Shown here in pieces: positions 33,301 to 43,960 of a stretch of 64,000 nucleotides of DNA. The position numbers and the translations under genes were made by a program. This stretch comes from Hedera helix (taxonomy: Eukaryota > Streptophyta > Magnoliopsida > Apiales > Araliaceae): positions 45,183,055-45,247,054 of the forward strand of contig OX359280.1 of the NCBI GenBank assembly GCA_947179155.2, read 5' to 3'. The number at the start of each line of letters is the position of its first letter. Positions within the stretch are counted from its first letter, which is position 1. Below the pieces are notes generated by a model that ran no database searches, had not been told where the DNA came from, and was given only the letters and a program-made list of their open reading frames with translations.

Positions 33301-34479
33301 GCAGTATACAAAAGCAGTAGACTGCACCAATATACAGCAGCAGTAGTGCAGTATACACTATACAAAAGCAGTAAATTGCACTAATATACAGCTGGTCAAG
33401 CCAAACACTGCATTACTAATGCTACAACAAGCAGGCCTATACAGTTGGTCAAGCCAAACAGTGCATTTGTATTACTACAGTTAGTTCATTTTATTACTAC
33501 AGAAGCAATGTAATAGACTCGAGTATGAATGCTAATAACATATTTTGTGCTATTTTCAATATGTGCTTTATGTTCTTCACATCTCCATCACTGATTCATT
33601 GAAGTATAAAAGGCAACATGCAAAATTTGAATTCATGAAAAAAGCTTATGAATTTTGAAAATTACAGAAGATAGTCAATAAGATAAAAATTAAACAAACA
33701 TGAAACACCTCACAATTCAAATCCATACCACACAGAGGAACAACCAGAATTGCACAAGTCATGACTAACTGTAATTGAAAGCTTATAATTTATGGTTAAC
33801 ACGTGATATGCTGACATCCTGTTTATAGAATATAGAAGTAGTTCTTTCACATAAACTTCAAAAATAATAAATAAAACATGTGATATGCTGTTTAACACAT
33901 GTGATATGCTGTTTATAGAATATAGAACATGCTGACAAGATTTTCTTTTAATGACAGTGGTGCACCGGAGTACTCTGTCACTCGTTCTCAGCCCAAGCAA
34001 ATTCAAAAGTCTCACCTTCAAATCGTTACGGTAGTGGAGCGAAAATTAATGCCAGAATGTTGCGAGGTTGTATATGTTCATCTTCAAATCGTATCACGGG
34101 GTGATGTGGTGGGAAGAGAGGAAAAGAGGAAGAGGGCCCGAAGCTAGAAGAAAGCAGTCGGAGGGCCCGCGACTGGAAGAAAGCAATAGAGGCTGGAAGA
34201 GAGGAAGAGGGCCCGAAGCTAGAAGAAAGGAAGAGAGACGATAATGCGGAAGAGAGAAACTAGGGCTATTGCGTTTGGTTTTTAATTTTATTTTAACAAC
34301 TAAGTTGCAAAACGAAGTCGTTTTGCAACTTAGTTGTTAAAATAAAATATATAAAAAAAACAGCTGCCTAATACCCGCCTAACACTTTGGAGCACCTTTT
34401 TGACCGTCGAGGCCCTAGGCGAGGCGCCGAAGGGGGGCCTAGCGCCTAGGCGCCGCCTAGGGCGCCTTTTAGAACACTG
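30326..34479 (-). mobile_element. hAT DNA transposon, 4,154 bp, complete ends, decayed transposase
   Basis: The terminal inverted repeats are CAATGTTCTAAAAGGC (left) and CAGTGTTCTAAAAGGC (right, reverse-complemented). They continue into GC-rich CTAGGCG-type subterminal repeats. An 8-bp target duplication, CCACTATG, is perfect at 30318-30325 and 34480-34487. TIR style and 8-bp duplication are diagnostic of hAT. The transposase lies on the minus strand. Its 5' side (33070-34260) is low-complexity and includes CAG/TATACA-rich and GAAGAGGGCCCGAAGC repeats. Confidence 0.95.
30600..33060 (-). pseudogene. hAT transposase (BED zinc finger, DUF659-type, hATC), with stops and a frameshift
   Basis: A BED-type finger is readable at 33060-32895 (CKLCG...IKQHIA). 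It is out of frame with the main ORF, so a frameshift lies near 32890. The main frame runs 32898-31347 and includes the SIMTNAWTDRKRRSIMN and VVTDNASNN segments of the catalytic region. It is broken by in-frame stops at 32236-32238 and 31801-31803. Exon 2 (31253-31135, GT-AG) encodes the hATC dimerisation motif SSSGCERNWSTFEG. Exon 3 starts at 31017 (LHTKKRNRLDATRLNNLV) and meets a stop at 30868-30870, beyond which family-like acidic sequence continues to about 30600. This protein would cut and join its own TIRs. Three stops and a frameshift make it non-functional as it stands. Confidence 0.9.
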
Positions 34480-34750
34480 CCACTATGTAACTGGTAATAA
34501 ACCCTCATTGAAATTGTCGTCCCCTATTATACTTTATCTACCTTATATGTCACATTTTGCTTTGTAGATAATTATAACTTTTCATCATTCGTACCAAATT
34601 AGAACAATCTGACATCACAGATTTAAAACTATAAATATATGTCATAACATACTAACTATATGTCATAACTTACTAACTATAACTGAAACTAGAAATAAAA
34701 ATGTCTATACGGTAAATTTAGCAAAACTTTTAATTGAGACAACTTGCTTC
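34480..34750. other. Short stretch without recognised feature
   Basis: AT-rich spacer between the hAT right end and the copia fragment. Confidence 0.4.
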
Positions 34751-35536
34751 TTTGCCAAAGTTTTAGAAGATGTTAGCTTGTTGTGACATCAAAAGGTTAT
34801 CACATTTGAATTTCAATAGTACGTATGTCCAAGCTTGTATCCAAAGATTTGGTCTCTGGTCTGCCAAATTGAACTTAATCAAAGAGAAGTCTTGTAAAAC
34901 ATGTCAGTTGAAAAACCAAACCAAATTTTCATTCAAAAATAAGACAGGTAACTCCAACACTATGACATTACAACTTCTTCACATGAATTTATTTTGGTCT
35001 ATTCCAATTGTCAACCTTGAAGGAAAGAGATACACATTAGCCATAGTGGATGATTACACCAAATTCACATGGATCTTCTTCTGGTCTCTAAGGATGAAAC
35101 CAACTCACAATTGATTAAGTTATTTAAGTTGGTTAAGCTAGAATGAGAAGAGTGAGAAGATTAAAGTCATAAAGAGTGATCATGGAAAAGAATTCAAATT
35201 TTCTAAGGTTGACAATTTATGTGGAGATAATGACATTATTAACAACTTCTCTGCACCAAAGACTTTCCAACAAAATGGTGTAACTGAAAGGAAGAAAAGA
35301 ACACTTATAGAAGCAAGAAGGACACTTCTAGCAATTGAAAGACTACTAGAATACTTTTGGGCTGAAGTTGTTAACATTGCATGCTACACTCAGAATAGAT
35401 CGTTCATTCACTTTATGTACAAAAAACACCCTGCGAACTTTGGAAGGGAAAAAAGCCTAACACCAGTTACTTTCACATTTTTGGTTGTGCTTGTTATATC
35501 CTTAACGATGTTAAGAATTATTTAACTAAATTTTAG
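34750..35536 (+). pseudogene. Ty1/copia pol fragment: GAG-pre-integrase and integrase core
   Basis: The plus strand shows the zinc-finger region (RLSHLNF, then CKTCQLKNQTKFSFK), then a core with LAIVDDYTKFTWIFF holding the first catalytic Asp. A frameshift follows near 35112. The next segment has IKSDHGKEF (second Asp) and APKTFQQNGVTERKKRTL (Glu). The frame continues through a YILNDVKNYLTKF-type segment and stops near 35536, where a minus-strand gag begins. No LTR, RT or RNase H is attached. It is a truncated, degraded fragment, and the abrupt switch at 35536 is a repeat-to-repeat junction. Confidence 0.88.
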
Positions 35537-35809
35537 CTAATACTTAGCCAAGTCTTTAAAAAAAAATGAAAAAGCTCTTAAATTAATTTGCTCTTAAGTC
35601 ACTCCAAAAGGTTTCAGACTTGTGCACACCATATGAAATTCCTTTAAATGTTTATGAGGATCTTCACCTGCGAGACAATGAAAATTGGGCAATAGAACTG
35701 ACTTTAATTCAAAGGAAGTGTTAACATCTAAAGTAGGAAAAGTTATGCTTAAAGGTTTTTGGTTCAAATCAGGGACCACAAGCTCATTCAAATTTTGATT
35801 TCTAGCCAC
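35536..35809 (-). pseudogene. Athila/Tat-like gag, N-terminal fragment
   Basis: Minus-strand MARNQNLNELVVPDLNQK..., with the HKHLKEFHMVC block, is the same family as the gag at 51.9 kb (LKELITPNLHQQ..YKHLKEFNVVC). A stop follows GVT at 35594. The same gag continues weakly (EQINLRAFSF, KDLAK) to about 35536, where copia sequence takes over. It sits directly downstream of the minus-strand LTR and primer site at 35.95 kb, as expected for the first gene of that element. Confidence 0.82.
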
Positions 35810-35934
35810 AACTTACATCCTTAACTTGCACAACTCAAATAAAATATGAAAACTATAAAAATAAAATAAAAATATATAAAAAAATTACTAAATTAAAATA
35901 AAGTTTACAAAAACTCAAAAATAAATAAAATCAG

Positions 35935-35958
35935 TCACTGGCAACAGTGCAAAAAATT
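35935..35958 (-). other. Degraded primer binding site, tRNA-Asp type
   Basis: On the minus strand, directly after the LTR, comes TTTTTTGCACTGTTGCCAGTG. It aligns with the Athila/Tat primer site TGGCGCCGTTGCCGGGGA. The mismatches are largely of the type expected from loss of CG. Confidence 0.6.
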
Positions 35959-37415
35959 TGGTGTGCTGTCGTAGGCACCCAAAAATAAAATCTTATTTTG
36001 AAAAAATATTAATGTAATAGTGCAAGTAAAAGTCGATCCCACAGAGAATGATTAATTTAATTTTATGTTTTCGTAAACCAAATTTGGGGGGTTTTTAATT
36101 AAAGAAATAATTTAAATAAAATTTACTAAAATAAATAAATTTGCAAGTAGTTTAATGAAATAAATAAGAAGAAAAAACCTTGGTTTAAGTTAACATCCAC
36201 CATCAAGAATTTACAACTGATCATTGATGCAAGAATAACTCAATTTATATTTTAAACATTCAACGTGGAATAATTACTCTCATTCGACTACTTTTCATAT
36301 CTCTCCTTAATTTTAGTTAAGTAGAAACACGTGATCTAAATAACTCTTACTATTAAATAACCTCAGACAAGCGCTAAGAATTTAACCTAGTAGCAACTTT
36401 AAGAATAGAGAGATCATTGAACTAAACAACACAGCACAAGCAGTTGCATTTAATTTAGATGAATATTCTTCCTAAGATATAATAATATTTTGATCTGCAA
36501 AATAATTATTAATCTTAGTTGCTTTATAAGTTAAAGTGACCAAACAATTATAGATTTGATATTTAATTTAGCAGTAGAGTAATGCGAATAATAAACTAGT
36601 AGACCTCATAGGAATTAAACGAATCAATCATATAAATAAAAAAAGAAAAATATTCAATACTTAAAATATAAATTGAACAATTGAAATAAATTAGATCTCA
36701 CAGTATATTAATCTTGATGACTTCAGTCACTTAAACCAAGAAAAATAATTTAGCCACACATAGCTATGAAAAACACCAAAGAATAAAAGAGAGAAATTTC
36801 TAGCAAAAGATGTTGTCTCAATTGTATCTCAAGCCCTCTATTTATAGGCTACATAATCCTCCTAACCCTAATAGGAATTACAAATAAAATAAATAAAATT
36901 CTTATTTTATTAATCCTGTTCTAAATTGCAATCGTATTCCTTAATTATCCTTTAATTTATTTGTTAGCCCCATACTTATGATATATTGAAGTATGCTGCT
37001 GATATGCACTAAAGTTAATGAAAAGTAGGACCCATGTATGAATTCAAAGAAAACAAGCCACAGGCTAACACGCCAGACCACTCACGCGGCAAGCATTCTG
37101 AACGAATTATCCAGCTAAGCCCGCGTATAGTGCGTATCCTTCCTGCGACGTCGTTTGCTCCTCTTGCTGCTGAAACTCAAACCTATGCACGCATGGCACC
37201 AACCTTGCTTTAATAATTACGAATCTGCTACCGAGCGAATTATTTACACTTATGCCATCCAACTATTATTAATTCTTACAAAATAAAATAAATATACTAA
37301 AAATATTTAAAATGTATAAAATTAAATAAATTACCTAAAGCACTAAAAATACTTAAAAACATATAAATAATTAAGCATAAAATACTTAATAAATAGATAT
37401 GAAATCTATTTATCA
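35959..37415 (-). mobile_element. Athila/Tat-like LTR, copy D (5' LTR of a minus-strand element)
   Basis: This is the reverse complement of the family at 16121 and 22042. Its minus-strand start is TGATAAATAGA at 37415 and its end CAGCACACCA at 35959. TATA motif (CTATTTATAGG on the plus strand) near 36840. It is followed on the minus strand by a tRNA-Asp-type primer site and gag, so it is a 5' LTR and not solo. The rest of that element is missing beyond 35536. Confidence 0.87.
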
Positions 37416-37612
37416 CTGCGCTGGAGCAATAAATCGATCAAGGCTGAAAGTATAATGTTCTGAGGCAGTTGCATGGAGATTTGAAGCAACTACGTGGTAA
37501 GTGATGCAACTGTGTGGCGGGTTGAAGCAGCTGCACTGGGACTTGACATCGGGAACAGTTACAAGTGAAAGCATAAGGTTTTAATTTTGAAAGCGTTAGC
37601 GGCAGTCTCCCA
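37416..37612 (+). mobile_element. 5' LTR remnant of the outer Athila/Tat-like element
   Basis: GCAATAAATCGATCAAGGCTGAAAG...GTTCTGAGGCAG, and the terminus TTTTAATTTTGAAAGCGTTAGCGGCAG..CTCCCA, both match the 3' LTR at 62486-63809. About 1.1 kb of the middle and all of the start are missing. It abuts the minus-strand LTR D. Confidence 0.8.
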
Positions 37613-37640
37613 AATTTTGGCACCGTTGCTTGGAAGTATT
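37613..37640 (+). other. Primer binding site of the outer element, tRNA-Asp type
   Basis: TTTTGGCACCGTTGCTTGGAAG follows the LTR end and aligns with the TGGCGCCGTTGCCGGGGA site of Athila/Tat elements. Confidence 0.75.
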
Positions 37641-37679
37641 TATTGTTTTTATCTCTTCTTTGTTTTCTTTTCAGTTTAT

Positions 37680-37754
37680 GACTTGATATTCTTAATCTGG
37701 TGAATTTAATTTTGATCCAGAAATAGAGAAAACTGCAAAAAGGCTAAGAAAATA
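37680..37754 (+). pseudogene. gag N-terminal stub of the outer element
   Basis: A PEIEKTAKRLRK-type segment, a common start region of Athila/Tat gag, is cut by the LTR at 37755. The reading continues at 51835 once the target duplication is counted only once. Confidence 0.65.
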
Positions 37755-38170
37755 TGTAATAACCATGAATTCTAAGTTACATTATAATGATGATTATTAA
37801 ATAATTATCAATGAATTAAATTTTTTGTATGAATTAATTGTGCATTTTCATAATTGAACGAATATACATACGTACGTGTATATTTATGAATCTAATAATG
37901 TAGCAAGGTTGTATAATTAATTAAAGCAAGTCTAATTAGATTATATTTTAAGTCCAAATGAATCATTAAACTAGGTCCAATAAAATTAACCTAGTAGTCC
38001 GTGAACATAGTTAATTTATTGGTCCATATTATAATTGAATTAGCCCAATACTTATTTTAATTGAAAATAACATGTGTTAATTAATAAGAGTCTAATGGAA
38101 TGAATTAATTGAGCCCAATAGAATAAATTTTAGAGTCCATTATAGAGCCCAACTTCAAGTTAAAAGTGGT

Positions 38171-38292
<122 letters not shown>

Positions 38293-40427
38293 AAAGAGGA
38301 AAAATAAATCAAAAAATGGGGCAATAAAATGGCCATTTGGCCGGTCATGAGGGGGCCCGCTTGGGGTGAAGTGTTGCTCCAATATTGCTTATAATACACA
38401 CATTGCTTTAGTTGTTTAACAACTCTAGTCAATCATCTAGTCAATCACATAGTCAATCTATAAAATAGTAAGCATGAATTAGCTTCTAATTTCACCAATA
38501 AAAGTTAATTAAGGAATTAATGAAGTGTTCATAAAGTTCTATAAATAGAAATCATCAACACTTGTGCAATATTGGTTCATTTATTCCTTGTTGATATTTT
38601 TAGAAAGAAATAGAGTTCTAGAGAGAAGGGAGAAAAAAACTTTTGAGAAAATACACTAGAGGGTCTCTTGTGTTAGTAATCAAATGTTCAAGGTCTAGGC
38701 TTTAGCTCATTTCTTGTCTAAGAGGAAGAAATCATCTAAGTCTAAGAGGTATAAAAGTTTTCTATACCTTTATCTCTTCATTTCTATGGTTAATATTTGT
38801 TGTAGAAATATTTGTCATGATTGGTTGAGGGAGAAATTTGTGTATGATGGAGCTATGGTGAGCTCGACGATATAAGGATGGATTTTGATGGTGAAAATGT
38901 GTCTATGTGTAATATCCAAAAAATTTGTAAATGGTTATATTAATGAAATTAATAAATTACTTGATAAATTATTTGTGTGCTTATACATTTATGTATTGTG
39001 CAGTAAGCATTAACAATTTAATTAATAAGTGATGATGATGATGATGAACTTAATTAATTAAAACTTTTGTAATATGCCTTGTTCGGCATAATGATTAGGA
39101 TGAATGAATGAATGAATGAATTAATTAATTAATTGTGAGATGATTAAATAATGCAATTGATTAATGAGGATAATTAAATTAACCCCAATGTGAATATTAT
39201 AAGGTCACATGAATTAATGTGACATAGTCCAACATGTTATAAATTAAAAGTCCATGTGGGTAGAAGTGCTAAATTTAAATTAATTGGCCCAATACTTGAA
39301 TTTTTGTTAAGTCCATTAAGTGGATTGTAGAGAATCATTGATGGTCCATGTATTTAGCCCAAGTTAAAATATTATAAGTCTAATGAAAAAGTCCAAATCA
39401 TGATCCAATTGAGTGGCCAAATTAATGACTCATTTTCTAGAATACTTGCACAAAAAGAATAAATTAAATAGATAAATAAATAAATAATAATGTACTCTCA
39501 TCATGACCTATATATATCCCATATTTATTTTTTATTTTTGCAATTTAGGGCCACCATCATGAAGGAAGGAATGGGTTAAAGTGGGAGTTGGTGGATTAGG
39601 TTACCAACTTTTGTTAATCCAATAGTTAATAGTTTGGTGGATGGGTAATAACCAATTGGGTGTATTTTATACATGTATGTGTACATGTATTAATACATGT
39701 ATGGGTATGAGAATTTGGTTATAAATAGGGCCATCTTATTTCATTTTCTAAGTTTGCTAAGATTGGTTATGTATAGAGCTATAGAGGTCTAGCAAGGAAG
39801 GAAAGGTGGAGGCTTACTACAAGTTCATATCTAAGAGAAAAAGAGCATCTATGAGGTATAATCCTAACCTAGTTTTGATTTTATAAGTTAAGTGTATATA
39901 TTTTTGTATATTAAAATATTTATGCTTAGTTGTGGGAGAATGTTGTGTGTGGAAATCATGGTGGATTTCGAAGGCATGAGAAAGGATTTGTGAAGGAGTA
40001 TATATGATTGATATATGTTTGTATGTATTTTATGTCAAGATAATTAAGAATAATACATGTTAGCATAAAAACCCTAAGTGTACTAGTGAAAACATGTGAT
40101 TTGGGTAATCCAAGTAGAACGAACAAAAATGGAGCTAAAATGAATTTATAGTGAATTTTCTTGTAAAAAATGTCAAAATGAAACTCTAATTTGAAAAATC
40201 AATAATTTTGGTTAAATAAATATTTTTAAAATAATATAAAAATTGGAATGTTAAAGGGTTATGAGTTTATGAAGTAACAAGATTGATTTGAGCTCAATTG
40301 AATTTAAAATGAGAAAGATATGAAGTATTGAATCAAAAAGGGTAGAAAAACAAGAATTTAAAAAAAAAAAAAATTGGTTTCTGCAGGGGGCGCTACAGCG
40401 CCGTCCCCCAATATTAATCCGGGCGCT

Positions 40428-41815
40428 TGATGAATGGGTTTTATACCTACGAATCGGGTATCGCTAAAGCTAATAGTTGCTATCTTTAAGTGTTTTTTAA
40501 GTTCGTTTAACTTGTTTTTATGTTTATTTATCGCAGGTAGAGCAAGAGGAACACATATGGCAAATTGTGAAAAAAGGGAGTAATTAAAAGAAATGAAAAA
40601 TTCTGAAAAATGGCATTTTTGTAATTACAGTGCCACAGCCCGGCGTCTAGACGCCCAGATTTGTACTAGGGGCGGCGTCTAGACGCCCGAGATCAGAAGG
40701 AGCCAATTTGTAACTCAAAAATTCTGAAGAAAAAAAAAAGCAAGGCAAATTGAAAGGCAGCGCGGGATGAGAGGATGGGAAGTTAATTAACTGTCAAAGA
40801 GAGGGGCAACGTGTAAGAGGATATAGGGGAGAAGATAGCAGCAGTGGAGGAAAAAGGAGAGGAGGAGACAGAGCATCAAAGGAGAATACAGAGATTTTCA
40901 GCAAGAAACAAGGAAGAAAAAAGCAAATTCTGAGGATTCAAGGCATAATTTAGGAGCAACCATTAGAGTTCCTTCTAATCCTTCCTTGTATCTTTGATTT
41001 GTGTAATTTATGAGATGTATTCATTATGTAATTTGATGTTGTTCTGTTTCGATACTATGAACTAAACTCTACATTAAGATTGCAATGGAACTTAGTATGT
41101 AATTTTAGTTGATTGCTTCCTCTTTGGTTGAAGTTAGTATCTGAATTGTTTACCATACCTTGTGCGTGTTGATTAATTGTGTAGCTAACAATTACTGAGA
41201 TAATCTATTCAAAGTTGGAAAACGGAGTTTAGATTTAGATTAGGGTATGATAACAAATGTTCATATAATCTGAATGCTAAGGTTAATATGTTTTGCATGT
41301 AGGATAGAAGTATACCTATATGTCGTTTGTAACCAACAAAAGAATCTGAATTTAAATCCTAGTTGACCTAATGCACATAGGAATATAGTGAATTAATTAA
41401 CTAGGGTGTTCCTACAATCCTGACATCTCAAGGTCAGATTTTGGAGGGTTTAGTCATGTGCTTTCGGAAGAGGTGCATGGTGATTATAAAGAATTATGGG
41501 TTAGTAATTCAGTGTAATAAATTAATTGAGGAGGAAGTATATTGACTTAAATGAGATACTAAGGGAAGTTGTGATCTTAAACTATCAAATCTGCATTTGG
41601 TCACGTAGTTAATTATTTAGAAGTTAATTTCAACAAAGTTTCATTTCAACCTGAAATCATCCATCGTAGTTTAAACTGGGTTAATTTGGTTTAAAAATTT
41701 GTAACTAATAGGTATTAATCTATTTCCTCGTGGGAACGATATCATTGCTTGCTAAATACTACAATTGAACGCGTATACTTGCGTGTTAAAGTGCTAAGAC
41801 GAATTTTAGGCAACA
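40428..41815 (+). mobile_element. Nested LTR of another Athila/Tat-like family
   Basis: It starts TGATGAATGGGTTTTATACC and ends TTTTAGGCAACA. The end is followed by AGTTTTTGGCG, which looks like the first bases after an LTR plus the start of a tRNA-Asp primer site. The sequence then returns to the surrounding chromovirus LTR (GCAGCGCC...GAGTCAACAG). Flanks GGCGCT / GGCGTT are similar. It is either a solo LTR or an LTR plus partial primer site left after deletion. Confidence 0.75.
40642..40687. repeat. Two copies of the 14-bp palindrome GGCGTCTAGACGCC
   Basis: Perfect palindromes at 40642-40655 and 40674-40687, 18 bp apart, within a non-coding part of the nested LTR. Confidence 0.9.
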
Positions 41816-41919
41816 AGTTTTTGGCGTTGCAGCGCCTGTTAGAGTCAACAGTTGACCCGGGGCGATCAAATCAGTTGGGTTGACCGGTCTGACCCGACTC
41901 GACTGCAAAAAAATAAAAA

Positions 41920-42340
41920 TAAAATAAAAATAAAATAAAAATAAAAATAATTATAATAATAATTAAACAAATAAAAAAATTAAGAATTATAATAATATTT
42001 TAATTGTGAATTAATGAGAGTTAAACAATTAAAATAATATTAAGAATTATTTTAATTGTAACTTAATAAAGAATATGTAATTAAATAATGTTAACCATTA
42101 TTTTAATTGTGAATTATTAAAGGATGAATAATTAAAATAATATTAAGAATTATTTTAATTGTGTACTAATGGGGTATAATTAAATTAAAATAAGAGAAAG
42201 AATTATTTTAATTGAGAAATTAAACAAATAAAATGATAATTATTTTATTTGTATATTAATAAGAGGTGAGATCATTTTGTTGTGAATCATTAAGAGATAA
42301 TAAAAAATAATGAAATAGATAGAATAATACAAATTGTTAT
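41920..42340. repeat. Array of AT-rich palindromic modules (5' LTR copy)
   Basis: Modules of the form AATTAAAATAATATTAAGAATTATTTTAATTGTG recur with variation. Each is an inverted repeat (AATTAAAATAAT / ATTATTTTAATT). Confidence 0.8.
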
Positions 42341-42539
42341 ATTATTATTGATAGTTAATGAATGAATTAAATAAGGAATGTGAGAGACGATAATGTAAAA
42401 ATAAATAATTTTATTTGAAATTGTATGCGTAATGATTTGAGAGTCCAAGTTATATATAACTTGAAAGTTAAATCTATTAGATTATTATGTGAAGGTTAAT
42501 AGAATTTAACCGTTAGACGAAGATGTTAGCATAGGTTGT

Positions 42540-42720
42540 CAGCGGGGTAGTATGTTTGTAGATTTCCATCTTTTGTTATATTAGGGGATAGATGCTGACG
42601 TTTAGAGCAGTATGCTATAAATTTAAAAGAATGTAATGAGATATAATATTAAGTTTTCTTTAATATACAAAAAATGCCGCCATGACATAGACAACTAGTA
42701 CAATCTATATAAGAAGAGTC
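42540..42720. other. Leader region of the chromovirus
   Basis: Non-coding sequence between the truncated LTR and gag. I could not find a primer site. Confidence 0.4.
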
Positions 42721-42734
42721 TGTAAACAACGAAG

Positions 42735-43960
42735 GAGGTCAGCGAGACCCGCTACAGAGATTGGTAGAATTATTAGAAGGCGCCTTTCAGGGGAGAAACC
42801 CGGAACCAGTAAATCCCAACCCTCCAGCAGTTCTTGTGGCAAATTTCAAGGATTTTAAGAATGTAGGACCCCCAGAATTTAAGGGGACGACCGATCCGAT
42901 CGAGGCCTAGTTCTGGTTCAAAGAGATAGAGAAAGCATTTAAAATAGCGAGGGTAGGAGACGATCAGAAGACTACATTTGCTACGTATATGATGAAGGGA
43001 GAAGCGAATTTCTGGTGGGAAGCGAATCAACAGAGGGCTGGAGAAGAGGCCATACTGTGGGACCGATTTAAGGAACTATTTTTTGAAAATTACTTTCCTA
43101 AAAGCATGAATAACTGGATGAAGGTTAAGTTTTTAGAGTTGAAGCAGAGAGAAATGATGGTGGCACAGTACGCTGCCATATTCAATGAACTTGCACGTTT
43201 TGCACCGCACCAGGTAGATACTGAGGAGAGGAAGACTCGACATTTACAAGGATTGAAACCTTGGCTATATAGCAAGGTATATGTTTTTCAAATTGATTCG
43301 TTTGGAAGTCTATTAGAGAAGGCCATCATAGATGAAGGAAGATGTGGTACTTTGAGTCAGTACAATAAAGAGAAGAAGAACAAGAAAAGTGGGGGAGATA
43401 ACCGAGGAGGAGATAGTAGCAGTAGTAGAAGTAATTTAGGAAAGAGAAAGTGAGACAACACCACCAATAATAACACAAATAATAATAATAATAATAATAA
43501 TAATAATCAATCTAGATAAGGAAGATCGAAAAAGAAGAGTGATGCATGTCCAAAGTGTGGAAAGAATCACCAAGGGGAGTGTTGGAAGGGGCGTAATGTG
43601 TGTTACAAGCGCGGTCAAGAGGGGCACATTTCACCGAATTGCCTAAACCCAAAGAAAATTCAAGGATGTTTTGTTTGTGGGGCAACTGACCACCAAATCA
43701 AAGATTGCCCAAAAAGGGGAAACAATGGAGGTGGTGGCAACAAAGGTGGAGGAAGTAAGCTAATAATTGGAGGGCCTACTCAACAAAGCCGACCAACTGC
43801 CAGAACATTCAACATGACGGTCCAAGACGCGGTAGCATCCAAGTACGTGGTGTCAGGTATTATCCCGATTAATAATATAAATGCTTATGTATTATTTGAT
43901 TCAGGTGCTATCTGTTCGTTTGTGTCTGATGAATTTTCTCGACGTTTAAATTTATCCTAA
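42735..43960 (+). pseudogene. Chromovirus gag and start of protease
   Basis: The gag frame is readable from about 42800. A stop replaces an expected residue at 42908-42910, and the long frame runs 42989-43453 (retrotrans_gag domain, FWWEANQQRAGE to LARFAPHQ). After a stop at 43451 a (AAT)n tract follows, then three CCHC zinc knuckles at about 43550-43715 (CPKCGKNHQGECW; CYKRGQEGHISPNC; CFVCGATDHQIKDC). The first residue of the second knuckle pair is intact, but its second Cys is Arg (CYKR for CYKC). The frame continues into the protease with VLFDSGA at about 43890. This protein would form the capsid and bind RNA. As it stands it is broken. Confidence 0.88.
43475..43507. repeat. (AAT)n tract in gag linker
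   Basis: A trinucleotide run, encoding Asn in the gag frame, directly before the zinc knuckles. Confidence 0.85.

Larger units (their letters stand above)
38908..42539 (+). mobile_element. 5' LTR of the chromovirus, 3' end missing, with a nested LTR
   Basis: The start is TGTAATATCC, and a TATA motif (GTTATAAATAGGG) is near 39718. The segment 41820-42539 aligns well with 47265-48350 of the 3' LTR. The 3' LTR goes on for another 1.1 kb to its CA end, but here homology stops at ATAGGTTGT. The 3' part of this LTR and the primer site are therefore lost. A separate LTR is inserted at 40428. Confidence 0.85.

Noticed and set aside
33070..33365. Hydrophobic minus-strand frames that could suggest a small membrane protein
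   Set aside because: The DNA is low-complexity CAG/TATACA-rich repeat within the hAT 5' region. Phe/Leu/Cys richness is a by-product.
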